Notes under the pieces: model-generated | Databases searched by the model: none | The model's input: the letters and a program-made list of their open reading frames with translations, nothing else | What the model was told of the DNA's origin: nothing | Origin: Vibrio sp. D404a | GTDB taxonomy: Bacteria; Pseudomonadota; Gammaproteobacteria; Enterobacterales; Vibrionaceae | Direction: 5' to 3' | Assembly: GCF_030248535.1 (NCBI RefSeq) | Contig: NZ_JAHGAJ010000019.1 | Coordinates: forward strand, 1-64,000 | Length of the DNA stretch: 64,000 nt | Program-made: the position numbers and the translations under genes | Part shown: piece after piece, positions 55,661 through 64,000 of the stretch | Layout: each line of letters starts with the position of its first letter | Position numbering within the stretch: position 1 is the first letter of the stretch

Positions 55661-56884
55661 TTAGCCAAGTGAAGGCAGCAGACCACCCGAAATCAGAATC
55701 TGGATTGCGATGATAGCCATACCAACCATTCCCGCCATTAATAGTGCGAATTTGCCCCCTGCAACTTGGTAAGCCACCGTATCGCCTTCGATTGATGGTT
55801 GCTCTTGTTTGAAGCGCACTTTGTAAACCATTACGGTAGGTAACAAGATAGCCAACACTGCAAGAGCGATCGCAGCGTAACCAAGAGCCATGATGAAACC
55901 TTGAGGGTAGAACAGCGCAAAACCGAGTGGTGGAACAAAAGTGACTAAGGCTGTCTTAATGCGCTTACCTTGGCCTAATTTTTCGTTCAATGAATCGCCC
56001 ATGAATTCAAATAAGCCTAAGCTCACACCAATAAATGACGTTAGCAGCGCAAGGTCAGCAAATACGCCAACGACAACACCAAGGTTCGATTGATGAACGG
56101 TCTCAGAAAGTGAAACAAGCAGGGCTCCCAAACTTGAATCGGCTAAAAGCTGATCTTGGCTAACCACACCTAGTGTTACGCCTTGCCAGAAAATGTAGAT
56201 GATAAGCGGTAATGCTGAACCCACAATCATCACCTTACGCAGTGAACCAACATCACCATCAAGGTAGCGCACGATAGAAGGGATGCTGCCGTGGAAGCCG
56301 AAAGAGGTGAAGACCACAGGAATGGCTGCCACGATAAGGCCTTGTTGTAGTGGCATACTCAACAGGTACTGTGAGGTAACGTTCGGCGCAAGAAAGCTAA
56401 GTACTAACACCATTGCAATCAATTTTAATCCAAACAGAACTCGGTTGACCTTATCAACGCTGTGCGTGCCAATAGTAACAACAGTCGCGACAATGATAGT
56501 GAACAGCAGCGTTGTAATCTGGCTATTCATCTCTAAGCCCGTGATCTGCATGACGCGCTGGTTAAACTGTGCGCCACCACCGGCAATATACGCAGCACAT
56601 AATGCGTAGAACAAAAACATCACTGCGAAACTCGCAATCCACTTGCCTTTATTCCCAAGAATGTTGTGCGCCAAGGTATGAAGTGTCGCATCCGATTCTG
56701 CAAATTGGTGTAGCTCAACCATGAGCAACGCTGTAAACGCCATTAGTGCCCACAGGCCTATCATTAGGATCAGTGATGTTGAGAAGCCGATACCTGCAGA
56801 AGCAAGTGGAAGAGCGAGCATGCCCGCACCAATAGTAGTGCCAGCGATGATCAAAGTACTACCGAAAACCTTTGATTTAGTCAT
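55661..56884 (-). CDS. tyrP: Tyrosine-specific transporter TyrP
   Basis: A 407-residue HAAAP-family permease with 11 TM helices. The N-terminal GSTLIIAGTTIGAGMLALP motif is the substrate loop, and SLPLQQGLIVAAIPVVFTSF-like and FGFHGSIPSIVRYLDGD segments (split here) match E. coli TyrP (403) closely. It imports tyrosine by proton symport. A strong/weak pair of TyrR boxes at 57010-57046 lies upstream, which strongly supports the tyrP assignment over mtr or tnaB. Confidence 0.93.
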   Translation of the reverse strand: MTKSKVFGSTLIIAGTTIGAGMLALPLASAGIGFSTSLILMIGLWALMAFTALLMVELHQFAESDATLHTLAHNILGNKGKWIASFAVMFLFYALCAAYIAGGGAQFNQRVMQITGLEMNSQITTLLFTIIVATVVTIGTHSVDKVNRVLFGLKLIAMVLVLSFLAPNVTSQYLLSMPLQQGLIVAAIPVVFTSFGFHGSIPSIVRYLDGDVGSLRKVMIVGSALPLIIYIFWQGVTLGVVSQDQLLADSSLGALLVSLSETVHQSNLGVVVGVFADLALLTSFIGVSLGLFEFMGDSLNEKLGQGKRIKTALVTFVPPLGFALFYPQGFIMALGYAAIALAVLAILLPTVMVYKVRFKQEQPSIEGDTVAYQVAGGKFALLMAGMVGMAIIAIQILISGGLLPSLG

Positions 56885-57009
56885 TGTATATAATTCTTTA
56901 CGATTAATGTTTCAAACATGGTTTATGTACTAATAAATGAGTTCATAACCAGTAATTATATTGGAATGGGTGCATTTTGTGGGACTTTAACAATGATTGC
57001 AAGGCTTGT

Positions 57010-57046
57010 TGTAACTTTTTATATCCAGTGTAAATTTATATTTACA
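57010..57046 (-). promoter_or_regulatory. TyrR strong/weak box pair upstream of tyrP
   Basis: TGTAAATTTATATTTACA (57029-57046) is a perfect TyrR strong box (TGTAAA-N6-TTTACA). A weak match TGTAAC-TTTTTA-TATCCA (57010-57027) lies one base away. The same adjacent strong/weak layout controls tyrP in E. coli. Confidence 0.88.
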
Positions 57047-57267
57047 ATGCTATTCTTAGGATAGTTGAAAAGAGCATGGCAATCGTTTCACTATGATCTG
57101 ACGCATAGTTTGATAAAGAAAACATTGAGCTTATGGCCGTTGACCAGTAATAGTGTGGGCGCGCGACCCAGTTTAGGAGATAAGGATCCGTTAGCGCAAA
57201 TGCCGATTAAGGGTGGGTAGTATCACTTTTAGAAAGTGCATTTAAAATTATTGGGAAACACGGAGTG

Positions 57268-57301
57268 TCTTCATAAAACTGTCATACTTTACGCACAATA
57301 T
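57268..57301 (+). promoter_or_regulatory. Pho box and -10 before the 42-residue protein
   Basis: TCTTCAT-AAAA-CTGTCAT (57268-57285) matches 15 of 18 positions of the PhoB consensus. A candidate -10, CAATAT, follows after 10 bp (57296-57301). The spacing fits a PhoB-activated promoter lacking a -35. Confidence 0.6.
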
Positions 57302-57356
57302 GGAGCCACTTAGTTGTAAGGGCGAGAGCCCATGATAAGGAATAGAAGGGCACATT

Positions 57357-57485
57357 ATGAGTGACCAATATTTTAATGACGAAAGTCTAGAACTGTTAGA
57401 TGCAATGGAAATTGGCATCGACCTTTCTGATTACGAACAAGCGGTTCAGCAATTGGCTGAAGAGATGTTTAACTCGTCAAACTAA
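57357..57485 (+). CDS. 42-residue acidic small protein, candidate Pho-regulon member
   Basis: Short gene from ATG 57357 with GAAGGG about 8 bp upstream. The 42-residue product is strongly acidic and helical (SLELLDAMEIGIDLSDYEQA), with no membrane segment or Cys. I do not recognise it. It has a Pho-box promoter and lies 81 bp before acpH, with a nested stem-loop in the gap. It may be a regulator or a peptide leader. Confidence 0.65.
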   Translation: MSDQYFNDESLELLDAMEIGIDLSDYEQAVQQLAEEMFNSSN

Positions 57486-57492
57486 CCTCCGT

Positions 57493-57562
57493 CCTCATTA
57501 AAGTTAGCTAAGATTAAGGAGTATGTTTAGTATGTACTCCAATATGCTCTACTTTAATGAGG
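57493..57562 (+). promoter_or_regulatory. Nested stem-loop covering the acpH ribosome-binding site
   Basis: Outer stem CCTCATTAAAGT (57493-57504) with ACTTTAATGAGG (57551-57562), 12 bp, perfect. Inner stem GGAGTA / TACTCC (57518-57540). The outer 3' arm contains GAGG, the Shine-Dalgarno of acpH, five bases before its ATG, so translation would be blocked when folded. Confidence 0.7.
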
Positions 57563-57566
57563 TTCA

Positions 57567-58181
57567 ATGAACTTTCTTGCACACCTTCATATCGCCAACC
57601 ATTGCAGTAGTGACTTAGCAGGCAATCTGCTCGGTGATTTTGTCAAAGGTGATCCCTCAAAGCACTATTCTCAACCATTGGCTGACGGCATTCGTCTGCA
57701 TCGATTCGTTGATAGCTTTACTGATTCCCACGCTGTATCTAAACAAGCCAAGTCCTTATTTAGAAAAGAGACACAACGTTTTGCACCTATCGCTCTGGAT
57801 GTGTTTTGGGATCACTGTCTTGCAAATAATTGGCACCAATACTCTGACTCATCGTTAGCGCAATTTTGTTCCACATCTCATCAGAAAATAGACCAAGACT
57901 CTGAGCCAAACTGGCCCGCAAATTTTTTAATGGTCCACCAGAAAATGGCAGAGCAACGTTGGCTAGAGAGCTACCAATCGATGGAATCTATTGAGTTAGT
58001 GTTGCAGAGAATGGCCTATCGACGACCTAGGCTATCGGTGTTGAAGGATTGCTTTGAAGACCTGTCTCAACACTACGATAAGTTGCAGTGTCACTTTAAT
58101 CAGCTCTACCCAGAGGTTCTTGAGCAATCCTGGGCGCACAGGCAGCTTCAAATTGAAATGTTAAGAAAGAAAAATCAATGA
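57567..58181 (+). CDS. acpH: ACP phosphodiesterase AcpH
   Basis: A 204-residue HD-like hydrolase that removes 4'-phosphopantetheine from holo-ACP. The family start MNFLAHLHIANHCSSDLAGNL (20 residues of it) and FVKGDP are present, with HRFVDSFTDSH and VFWDHCLA as metal-site segments. Length fits the family (193 in E. coli). Its ribosome site is inside a strong stem. Confidence 0.94.
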   Translation: MNFLAHLHIANHCSSDLAGNLLGDFVKGDPSKHYSQPLADGIRLHRFVDSFTDSHAVSKQAKSLFRKETQRFAPIALDVFWDHCLANNWHQYSDSSLAQFCSTSHQKIDQDSEPNWPANFLMVHQKMAEQRWLESYQSMESIELVLQRMAYRRPRLSVLKDCFEDLSQHYDKLQCHFNQLYPEVLEQSWAHRQLQIEMLRKKNQ

Positions 58182-58247
58182 CAAAGGTAAACAGTTTCAT
58201 CTTGGTTTGCTACAATCCGCGCCTATTTCTACTTTGAGCATCATTTT

Positions 58248-59519
58248 ATGTCTGACACAAACCAAACTTTTAAACAATTGGGTCTCTCGGAGCAATTGCT
58301 GTCTACCTTGGAGACGCTGAACTTTACGACACCAACGAGCGTTCAAGAGCAGGCAATCCCATTAGTGTTAGAGGGTAAAGATGTACTGGCAGGTGCTCAA
58401 ACGGGTACGGGTAAAACGGCTGCATTTGGATTGCCAATCATTCAGCGTCTGCTAGCGAGCCAAGACAATGTCATTCCAAATCCAAAACTAGTTCGTGCTT
58501 TGGTATTAGTACCAACACGTGAGTTAGCGCAGCAAGTTTTCGACAACATCACCAGTTATGCGGAAGGTACCAGTCTTAAAATTGTTGTTGCTTACGGCGG
58601 CACCAGTATGAAAGTGCAAACAGACAATCTAAGAGCAGGGGCCGACATTTTGATTGCGACTCCGGGTCGTTTGATTGATCACATGTTTACTAAGAACATC
58701 ATGTTGAGCCAAACCGAAGTACTGGTTCTGGATGAAGCAGACAGAATGCTAGATATGGGCTTTATGCCAGATATTAAGCGTATCTTGAAGCGAATGAATG
58801 AAGTGCGTCAAACGCTGTTTTTCTCGGCGACCTTCGACACTAAGATCAAGTCGATTGCGCATCGAATGATGCAGTCACCAAGTGAAATCCAAGTGACGCC
58901 AACGAACAGTACTGCTGAAACCGTTAAACAGATGGTTTATCCCGTTGATAAGAAGCGTAAAAGTGAACTGCTTGCGTATCTGATTGGTTCTAAAAACTGG
59001 CAACAAGTTCTGGTATTCACTAAGACCAAGCAAGGTACCGATGCCTTGGTGAAAGAGTTGAAGCTAGATGGCATCAAAGCCGCATCCATTAACGGTGATA
59101 AGAGCCAAGGCGCTCGTCAGAAAGCGTTAGATGATTTCAAGTCAGGAAAAGTTCGTGCCTTGATTGCGACTGATGTTGCCGCGCGTGGTATCGATATTCA
59201 GCAACTAGAGCAGGTTGTAAACTACGATATGCCTTACAAAGCGGAAGACTATGTTCACCGCATTGGACGTACTGGTCGTGCAGGTAATTCTGGTTTGGCG
59301 ATTTCACTGATGAGCCATGATGAAGCGTACCTTTTGGGTGCAATTGAACGTCTGTTAGATACACGTTTACCGCAAGAGTGGTTACAAGGTTTTGAACCAA
59401 GCCCTGAGCAGGACGTGACACCCGAGCGCAGTGGTCGTAGCAAAAGCCGTTCGGCGGAAAAACGTAAAATGAAGGCCAAGCTAAAAATCCACCAAAATCG
59501 TGGTAAAGCCCGTCGTTAG
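58248..59519 (+). CDS. rhlE: DEAD-box RNA helicase, RhlE-type
   Basis: A 423-residue helicase. Q motif FTTPTSVQEQAIP, motif I AQTGTGKT, Ia PTRELAQQ, Ib TPGRL, II DEAD, III SAT, V ATDVAARGID, VI HRIGRTGRAG. The short basic C-tail (SRSAEKRKMKAKLK) is typical of RhlE-like proteins in RNA turnover or ribosome assembly. It is monocistronic. Confidence 0.9.
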   Translation: MSDTNQTFKQLGLSEQLLSTLETLNFTTPTSVQEQAIPLVLEGKDVLAGAQTGTGKTAAFGLPIIQRLLASQDNVIPNPKLVRALVLVPTRELAQQVFDNITSYAEGTSLKIVVAYGGTSMKVQTDNLRAGADILIATPGRLIDHMFTKNIMLSQTEVLVLDEADRMLDMGFMPDIKRILKRMNEVRQTLFFSATFDTKIKSIAHRMMQSPSEIQVTPTNSTAETVKQMVYPVDKKRKSELLAYLIGSKNWQQVLVFTKTKQGTDALVKELKLDGIKAASINGDKSQGARQKALDDFKSGKVRALIATDVAARGIDIQQLEQVVNYDMPYKAEDYVHRIGRTGRAGNSGLAISLMSHDEAYLLGAIERLLDTRLPQEWLQGFEPSPEQDVTPERSGRSKSRSAEKRKMKAKLKIHQNRGKARR

Positions 59520-59543
59520 ACTCGCGGAACGGGTTAGAAATAC

Positions 59544-59580
59544 AAAAGGCGCTGTGGATGGTATCCATAGCGCCTTTTTT
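59544..59580 (+). terminator. Terminator of the rhlE-like gene
   Basis: AAAAGGCGCT...AGCGCCTTTTTT, extended by GTGGAT/ATCCAT inside. Confidence 0.9.
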
Positions 59581-59647
59581 GAATCACTCGATTGAAAGTC
59601 GATTAACGTTCCTATCGTTATACCTACTTTAATGGTATCGACTTGAA

Positions 59648-60415
59648 TTATGCCGGTTTTTGGTGCTCAGGGTTACACTTCCACACGCAAGGTACGTCAT
59701 AGATAAGATCTTCAAGGCAGGTTGGGTTGAGAACCCATTCTTGATCGATCTTATAGGTGCTGATCATCTGTTTATTGAACATTTGCCAGTGGTTCATCAG
59801 CGCTTCATCTGGTGTCGCGACCAAGTCGCCTTCGTTCCATGTACTCTCCATAAAAGGGGTTAAGCACACAGCAGCGTTGGCATAGATGATCATCTGCCAC
59901 TTTATTTCGTAAATATTGATCGGGTGCTCTGGGTAAGCAGCGTTGTACTCTTCAGCGAGCATGTTGATTTCGTACTCGATGTCACCAACGTTATCAATGA
60001 AATAATCCACTAAGTTGTCTTCTTGTCGCACTGAGTCTGAAATCAGCTGCATCGGTCTACGAGAGTGGATCATGTTGGTAAACAGACGCATAGAGAATAA
60101 ATACAAGGTGACGTTCGGGGTTACGCCATTCGGTAGCTCTTGCATGATCTTAGCGATGTAAGCCTGAAAATACGCATGCAAGCAGTCGCTAATCGCGTGC
60201 CAAATCTTCTCTTTACTACCAAAGTGATGGCGGATCAAGCTGTGGGAAACACCCGCCTTTTCACTGATATTTCGTAGCGATACACGCTCGTAACCTTGGT
60301 CACAGAACAACTCTGCCGCAATGGTCATGATCTGAAAACGTGTCTCTTCAGCATCTTTGGCACTTCTTCGGCCTTGCTTCTTTTCAGTCATTGTCATTTT
60401 TTCTGTCATTGTCAT
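59648..60415 (-). CDS. TetR-family repressor of the adjacent RND operon
   Basis: A 255-residue TetR regulator; HTH about 27-75 (LRNISEKAGVSHSLIRHHFG). The ligand domain is longer than usual. The start is repeated: the codons for MTMTEK occur twice in tandem, and a frame can begin at 60415 or at 60397, so the real start is unclear. It is divergent from the adaptor-adaptor-pump operon with a likely operator pair between them. Confidence 0.9.
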   Translation of the reverse strand: MTMTEKMTMTEKKQGRRSAKDAEETRFQIMTIAAELFCDQGYERVSLRNISEKAGVSHSLIRHHFGSKEKIWHAISDCLHAYFQAYIAKIMQELPNGVTPNVTLYLFSMRLFTNMIHSRRPMQLISDSVRQEDNLVDYFIDNVGDIEYEINMLAEEYNAAYPEHPINIYEIKWQMIIYANAAVCLTPFMESTWNEGDLVATPDEALMNHWQMFNKQMISTYKIDQEWVLNPTCLEDLIYDVPCVWKCNPEHQKPA

Positions 60416-60470
60416 TTCGCAAATTAGGATGATGTTCTAATTCTACACTGTTTTTGCCGAAATAAAAAAT

Positions 60471-60536
60471 ACTGCACAGGTGGAAAGTAAAGCTTGTTAA
60501 TTCCGTTAAAATAAATATACTGCACACCTGTGTAGT
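60471..60536. promoter_or_regulatory. Candidate TetR operators
   Basis: ACTGCACA-CC-TGTGTAGT (60519-60536) is a near-perfect palindrome; a related ACTGCACAGGTGGAAAGT starts at 60471. They bracket the divergent promoters of the repressor and the pump operon. Confidence 0.6.
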
Positions 60537-60565
60537 AAATCATAATAATTAAATGGAGCCGCTTC

Positions 60566-61654
60566 ATGCAGTCCAAATCATCATTCAGAGCCAAACCGGT
60601 GAGACTACTAGGCGCTGCCGCAGCAGTGATATTCCTAGCAAGCTCATTAACCGGTTGTAACAAAGTACAATCAGAAGAAAATGAATTGGTTATCAAGCCA
60701 GTTAAGCTATTGGAGATTCCTCAACAGACGGATATTGAACTCGATAGTTACATCGCGAAAGTAGATGCAACCGATCGTGCGGCACTCTCTTTTCAAGTGG
60801 GTGGTCAGATCGAAAACTTTGCCGTTCGCATGGGACAAGATGTCAAAAAGGGTGAGACGCTGGTTACTCTCGACTCAACAGATTTCCGTATCGCACTCGA
60901 TGCAGCGCAAGCCAAGTACGATCTTGCGAATAGCCAATACCAACAAGCTTCAGAACTTTATGCTAAGAAGCTGGTAAGTACCGATTACTACGACCAAGCG
61001 GTAAACAACTACACAGCAGCCGGCGTGGAATTGGAACAAGCCAAGACAAACCTCGGTTACACCACGCTTGTTGCACCTTTTGATGGGATTGTGTCGATGG
61101 TCTTTGGTAAACAACATCAGGTCATCGGAGAAAAGCAGCCCGTTCTCAACATTTTGAACCATGGCGCTATGGACGTCACTTTCTCTGTGCCAGTCGCTAA
61201 GCTAGAAGACCGCACGATCACTGAGTTTGTACAATCGAATATGTGGGTGGTGATGGACAGTCATCGCGGTATTCGTATTCCAACTCGTTTTAAAGAGATC
61301 TCTACGCAACCTGACGAAGACACAAACAGCTACCAAGCGGTTGTCTCTATTCAAAAACCACAAGGTCTTAACCTGTTATCAGGTATGACGGCTCAAGTTG
61401 AAGTTCAAAAATCGAAAAGCGAAAACGGCATCGGAATCGTTGATTCAGCATGGGTAACTAAGCTGGATGATCGCGGTGAACTTTGGCGCTATGACCCAGT
61501 AACAAAAATGATTTCCAAAGTAACCGTTTCTCTCAATGAGAATGGTCGAGTGGTGGCTGGCCTTATGGGTGGTGACCTAATTGTCGAAGCCGGTGTCGAC
61601 GCATTGGTTGATGGACAACAAGTAAAAGCTTGGACGCGTGAGGGCGGTATTTAA
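60566..61654 (+). CDS. RND periplasmic adaptor 1
   Basis: A 362-residue MFP with a lipoprotein-like signal (SLTGC, Cys about 29), a lipoyl half-motif (GQIENFAVRMGQDVKKGETL, 20 residues), coiled-coil hairpin and barrel. It overlaps the second adaptor gene by 1 bp (TAATG), so the two are translationally coupled. Dual-adaptor RND operons behind a TetR gene resemble V. cholerae vexIJK. Confidence 0.92.
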   Translation: MQSKSSFRAKPVRLLGAAAAVIFLASSLTGCNKVQSEENELVIKPVKLLEIPQQTDIELDSYIAKVDATDRAALSFQVGGQIENFAVRMGQDVKKGETLVTLDSTDFRIALDAAQAKYDLANSQYQQASELYAKKLVSTDYYDQAVNNYTAAGVELEQAKTNLGYTTLVAPFDGIVSMVFGKQHQVIGEKQPVLNILNHGAMDVTFSVPVAKLEDRTITEFVQSNMWVVMDSHRGIRIPTRFKEISTQPDEDTNSYQAVVSIQKPQGLNLLSGMTAQVEVQKSKSENGIGIVDSAWVTKLDDRGELWRYDPVTKMISKVTVSLNENGRVVAGLMGGDLIVEAGVDALVDGQQVKAWTREGGI

Positions 61655-62709
61655 TGAAACTCAGCAAATTAACAGTCGTTGTTGCATCAACGCTTGTACT
61701 GGCAGCGTGTAACAACGAAACCGTACATCGTGAACAGCCAACGCTAACCGTTTCAACATTTGAAGTTCAAGCGCCGCTAAAAGAGCAGTTCCGCAGCTTC
61801 AATGGTCAAGTTATGGCAGCTGAACTGACACCTTTGGCTTTCCGCATTGCTGGTGAGATTGACCAAGTACTCGTTGAAGCTGGCGACGTCGTGGAAAAAG
61901 GGCAGTTACTGGCAACCATAGATGGCGATACATACCGACAAGATGTGGTTGATGCACAGTCGCAATACGACCTTGCAAACAAGCAGTTAGAACGTGGGAA
62001 AGAGATGTTTGCGAGCAAGATGCTGTCTAAGTCTGAATTTGATCAGCTTACAGCGAACTTCAAATTGGCGTCTGCAAATCTCGCTTCTACAAAGCAAGCG
62101 CTGGGATACACAGAATTACAGGCACCTTTCACTGGCACTGTTTCAACGGTCGATAAAAAGCAGTTTGAGAATACGACACCGGGTGAAACGCTATTGAGCT
62201 TGTACCAAAACGATAAGGTGTATGTGCGTATTCAGGTATCAGATTCGATATTGGCGTCTATTAGCCCAGACATGCGCTCTAATACTTACCGTCCAAGTGC
62301 CACATTCGGTGGCATCGAGGGCGCTTATCCGCTGACTTATTTAGAGCATACCAGTGAGCTCCATCCTCAATCGAGAACTTATGAGTTTTGGATGTCAATG
62401 CCACAGCTTGATACGCCTGTTATGCCGGGCACCAGTGTCACTGTGAATGTTGACATGGCGAAAGCAGGGCTGAGTGATGTTCAAGGCTATCAACTGCCAA
62501 TGACGACGCTGCAAGCGGGCGCTCAAAATAATGAGTTCTACGTGTGGAAACTCGAAGACGGCCAAGCATACAAGAGCCTAGTCGAAGTCGAAAAAATCAG
62601 CGGCAAAGGTGCGCTAATCGCACATGGTGTAGAGCAGGGTGAACAACTGATTAACTCTAACCTACGCAAACTACGTGATGGTATGAAATTGTCAGGAAAA
62701 GCAGAATGA
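61654..62709 (+). CDS. RND periplasmic adaptor 2
   Basis: A 351-residue MFP, also a predicted lipoprotein (LAAC, Cys19). The lipoyl half-motif is EIDQVLVEAGDVVEKGQLLA (20 residues). It is related to but distinct from adaptor 1. It overlaps the pump gene by 4 bp (ATGA). The two adaptors may form a mixed hexamer. Confidence 0.92.
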   Translation: MKLSKLTVVVASTLVLAACNNETVHREQPTLTVSTFEVQAPLKEQFRSFNGQVMAAELTPLAFRIAGEIDQVLVEAGDVVEKGQLLATIDGDTYRQDVVDAQSQYDLANKQLERGKEMFASKMLSKSEFDQLTANFKLASANLASTKQALGYTELQAPFTGTVSTVDKKQFENTTPGETLLSLYQNDKVYVRIQVSDSILASISPDMRSNTYRPSATFGGIEGAYPLTYLEHTSELHPQSRTYEFWMSMPQLDTPVMPGTSVTVNVDMAKAGLSDVQGYQLPMTTLQAGAQNNEFYVWKLEDGQAYKSLVEVEKISGKGALIAHGVEQGEQLINSNLRKLRDGMKLSGKAE

Positions 62710-64000
62710 ACATCGCAGAATATTCAATAAAAAATAAAGTTATCAGCTGGCTGTTTCTGGTTATTTTGGCCGTTGGAGGCATTAGCTCTTTTGGCAACTT
62801 GTCACGTTTAGAAGACCCAGCATTTACCATTAAAGATGCCATGATCATTTCTACTTACCCGGGTGCAAGCTCAATGGAAGTAGAAGAGGAGTTAACTTAC
62901 CCGCTCGAGAAAGAGATTCGACAGCTGCCTTATATCGATAAGATCACCTCGACCTCCTCTGACGGCATGTCTCAGATCATGGTGAGCATGAAGATGGACT
63001 ACGGCCCAGACGAGCTTCCGCAAATCTGGGATGAGATGCGTCGTAAAATCAATGACCTGCAGCCTGCGCTACCAACAGGTGTCCAGTCTGTGCAGATCAT
63101 TGATGACTTCGGTGACGTATTTGGTGTGATGCTGATGCTTACCGGCGATGGCTACGACTATGTTGAGTTGAAGCAATACGCAGACTACCTAACACGTGAA
63201 CTCGAATTGGTTGATGGTGTCGGTAAAGTCAGCATTGCAGGCGATCAACAAGAGCAACTCTTTGTTGAGATGTCTCTAGAGCGCCTAGCAGCACTTAACC
63301 TTGATATGTCGACGGTAACGTCACTGCTTGCACAACAAAACAGTGTGGTCTCTTCTGGTGAGGTAATGCTTAACGGTCAGAGCCTAGCGATTAAGCCCAA
63401 CGGGACTTTGAGCACGGTCGAAGAACTTGAAAACTTGATCATCCACGGTCGTGATACGGGCAACCTAATCCGCCTTAAAGATGTGTCGACAGTAACAAGA
63501 GGTATCGCTGAAAAGCCGGGTAATGTTCTTACTTACAATGGCAAACCTGCTATCAACATCGGTATTGCGTTCTCTTCTGGTGTTAACGTGGTTGAGATTG
63601 GTCAGGCGTTAGATGCAGAGTTAGAGCGACTAGAGTCGATTAAACCTGCTGGCGTTGAACTTAATTACTTCTACAACCAAGCACAAGAAGTGGACAAGTC
63701 GGTATCAGATTTCATTATCAGTTTGGTTGAAGCGGTCGGGATTGTAATCGTCGTTTTGCTGTTCGCTATGGGTCTACGTAGTGGCTTGATCATCGGTTTG
63801 GTTCTGCTACTTACCGTGTTTGGTACCTTCATTCTGATGGACTACAACCAAGTCGAACTGCACCGTATCTCGCTTGGCGCTTTGATCATTGCACTGGGTA
63901 TGCTGGTGGATAACGCGATTGTCGTTGTTGAAGGTATCTTGGTGGGTCTGAAGAAAGGCAAGACCAAGTTAGAAGCAGCAAAAGACATCGTTACCCAAAC
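62706..64000 (+). CDS. RND efflux pump, N-terminal part (runs off the window)
   Basis: It starts at ATG 62706, in an ATGA overlap with adaptor 2, and stays open to the window edge (431 codons). The start MNIAEYSIKNKVISWLF and the DPAFTIKDAMIISTYPGAS segment are typical of RND permeases of the VexK/AcrB-like group. TM2-TM4 near the edge includes LGMLVDNAIVVVEGI, the proton-relay region. Substrate unknown. Confidence 0.92.
   Translation, partial: MNIAEYSIKNKVISWLFLVILAVGGISSFGNLSRLEDPAFTIKDAMIISTYPGASSMEVEEELTYPLEKEIRQLPYIDKITSTSSDGMSQIMVSMKMDYGPDELPQIWDEMRRKINDLQPALPTGVQSVQIIDDFGDVFGVMLMLTGDGYDYVELKQYADYLTRELELVDGVGKVSIAGDQQEQLFVEMSLERLAALNLDMSTVTSLLAQQNSVVSSGEVMLNGQSLAIKPNGTLSTVEELENLIIHGRDTGNLIRLKDVSTVTRGIAEKPGNVLTYNGKPAINIGIAFSSGVNVVEIGQALDAELERLESIKPAGVELNYFYNQAQEVDKSVSDFIISLVEAVGIVIVVLLFAMGLRSGLIIGLVLLLTVFGTFILMDYNQVELHRISLGALIIALGMLVDNAIVVVEGILVGLKKGKTKLEAAKDIVTQ

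Overview
The window reads as a Vibrio-type gammaproteobacterial chromosome segment, most likely chromosome II. This is judged from the glyA-gcvH-gcvP / XRE-cupin regulator / gcvT arrangement, the many chemotaxis and cyclic-di-GMP genes, a GlyGly-CTERM protease, and TyrR, PurR, Fur and Pho-type sites. No plasmid, phage or CRISPR hallmark is visible.

Layout. (1) 1-28966 is an accessory-looking stretch punctuated by tRNA genes: Leu(UAA)-Cys(GCA) pairs at 97-313, 7343-7556 and 25584-25797, a lone tRNA-Cys at 9348-9421, and a 3' remnant of tRNA-Cys at 28913-28966. Between them lie blocks of unrelated function: an MCP, a MocR regulator and a complete cytochrome bd operon with an unlisted 35-residue CydX; a lipoprotein and a lipase; a LysR regulator, D-lactate dehydrogenase and a 12.5-kb surface-uptake locus; and a 945-residue surface lipoprotein. 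(2) 29125-36476 holds the glycine cleavage/serine hydroxymethyltransferase genes with their likely regulator. (3) 36690-49648 is a mixed region: serine protease, ArfB, HAD phosphatases, diguanylate cyclase, HD-GYP protein, formate-THF ligase, guanosine/inosine kinase, CreA, and small lipoprotein and zinc-ribbon genes. (4) 49838-64000 carries two RND efflux systems, an MCP, TyrP, AcpH, an RhlE-type helicase and a TetR regulator.

The most interesting locus is 12742-25277, all on the minus strand: Fur box - fecI-type sigma factor - fecR-type anti-sigma - STN-domain TonB-dependent receptor - two paralogous PKD lipoproteins - a secreted TbpB-barrel/hemophilin-like protein - a Slam outer-membrane translocon - ExbB - ExbD - TonB. 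Five promoter-like elements with the form TTRCGG-N16-CGGTRTA sit upstream of exactly the five separable transcription units of this locus, with an invariant 16-bp spacer. I infer a self-contained, iron-repressed, ligand-signalled regulon in which the ECF sigma factor turns on the receptor, its surface partners, the secretion machine and a dedicated energy module. An intrinsic terminator lies between the secreted cargo and its Slam translocon. The ligand is unknown; haem is a reasonable guess from the hemophilin resemblance.

Other regulatory finds include PurR boxes (one identical to the E. coli consensus) at fhs and near the gcv genes, a strong/weak TyrR box pair at tyrP, a Pho box in front of an unlisted 42-residue acidic protein, and a stem that would sequester the acpH ribosome-binding site.
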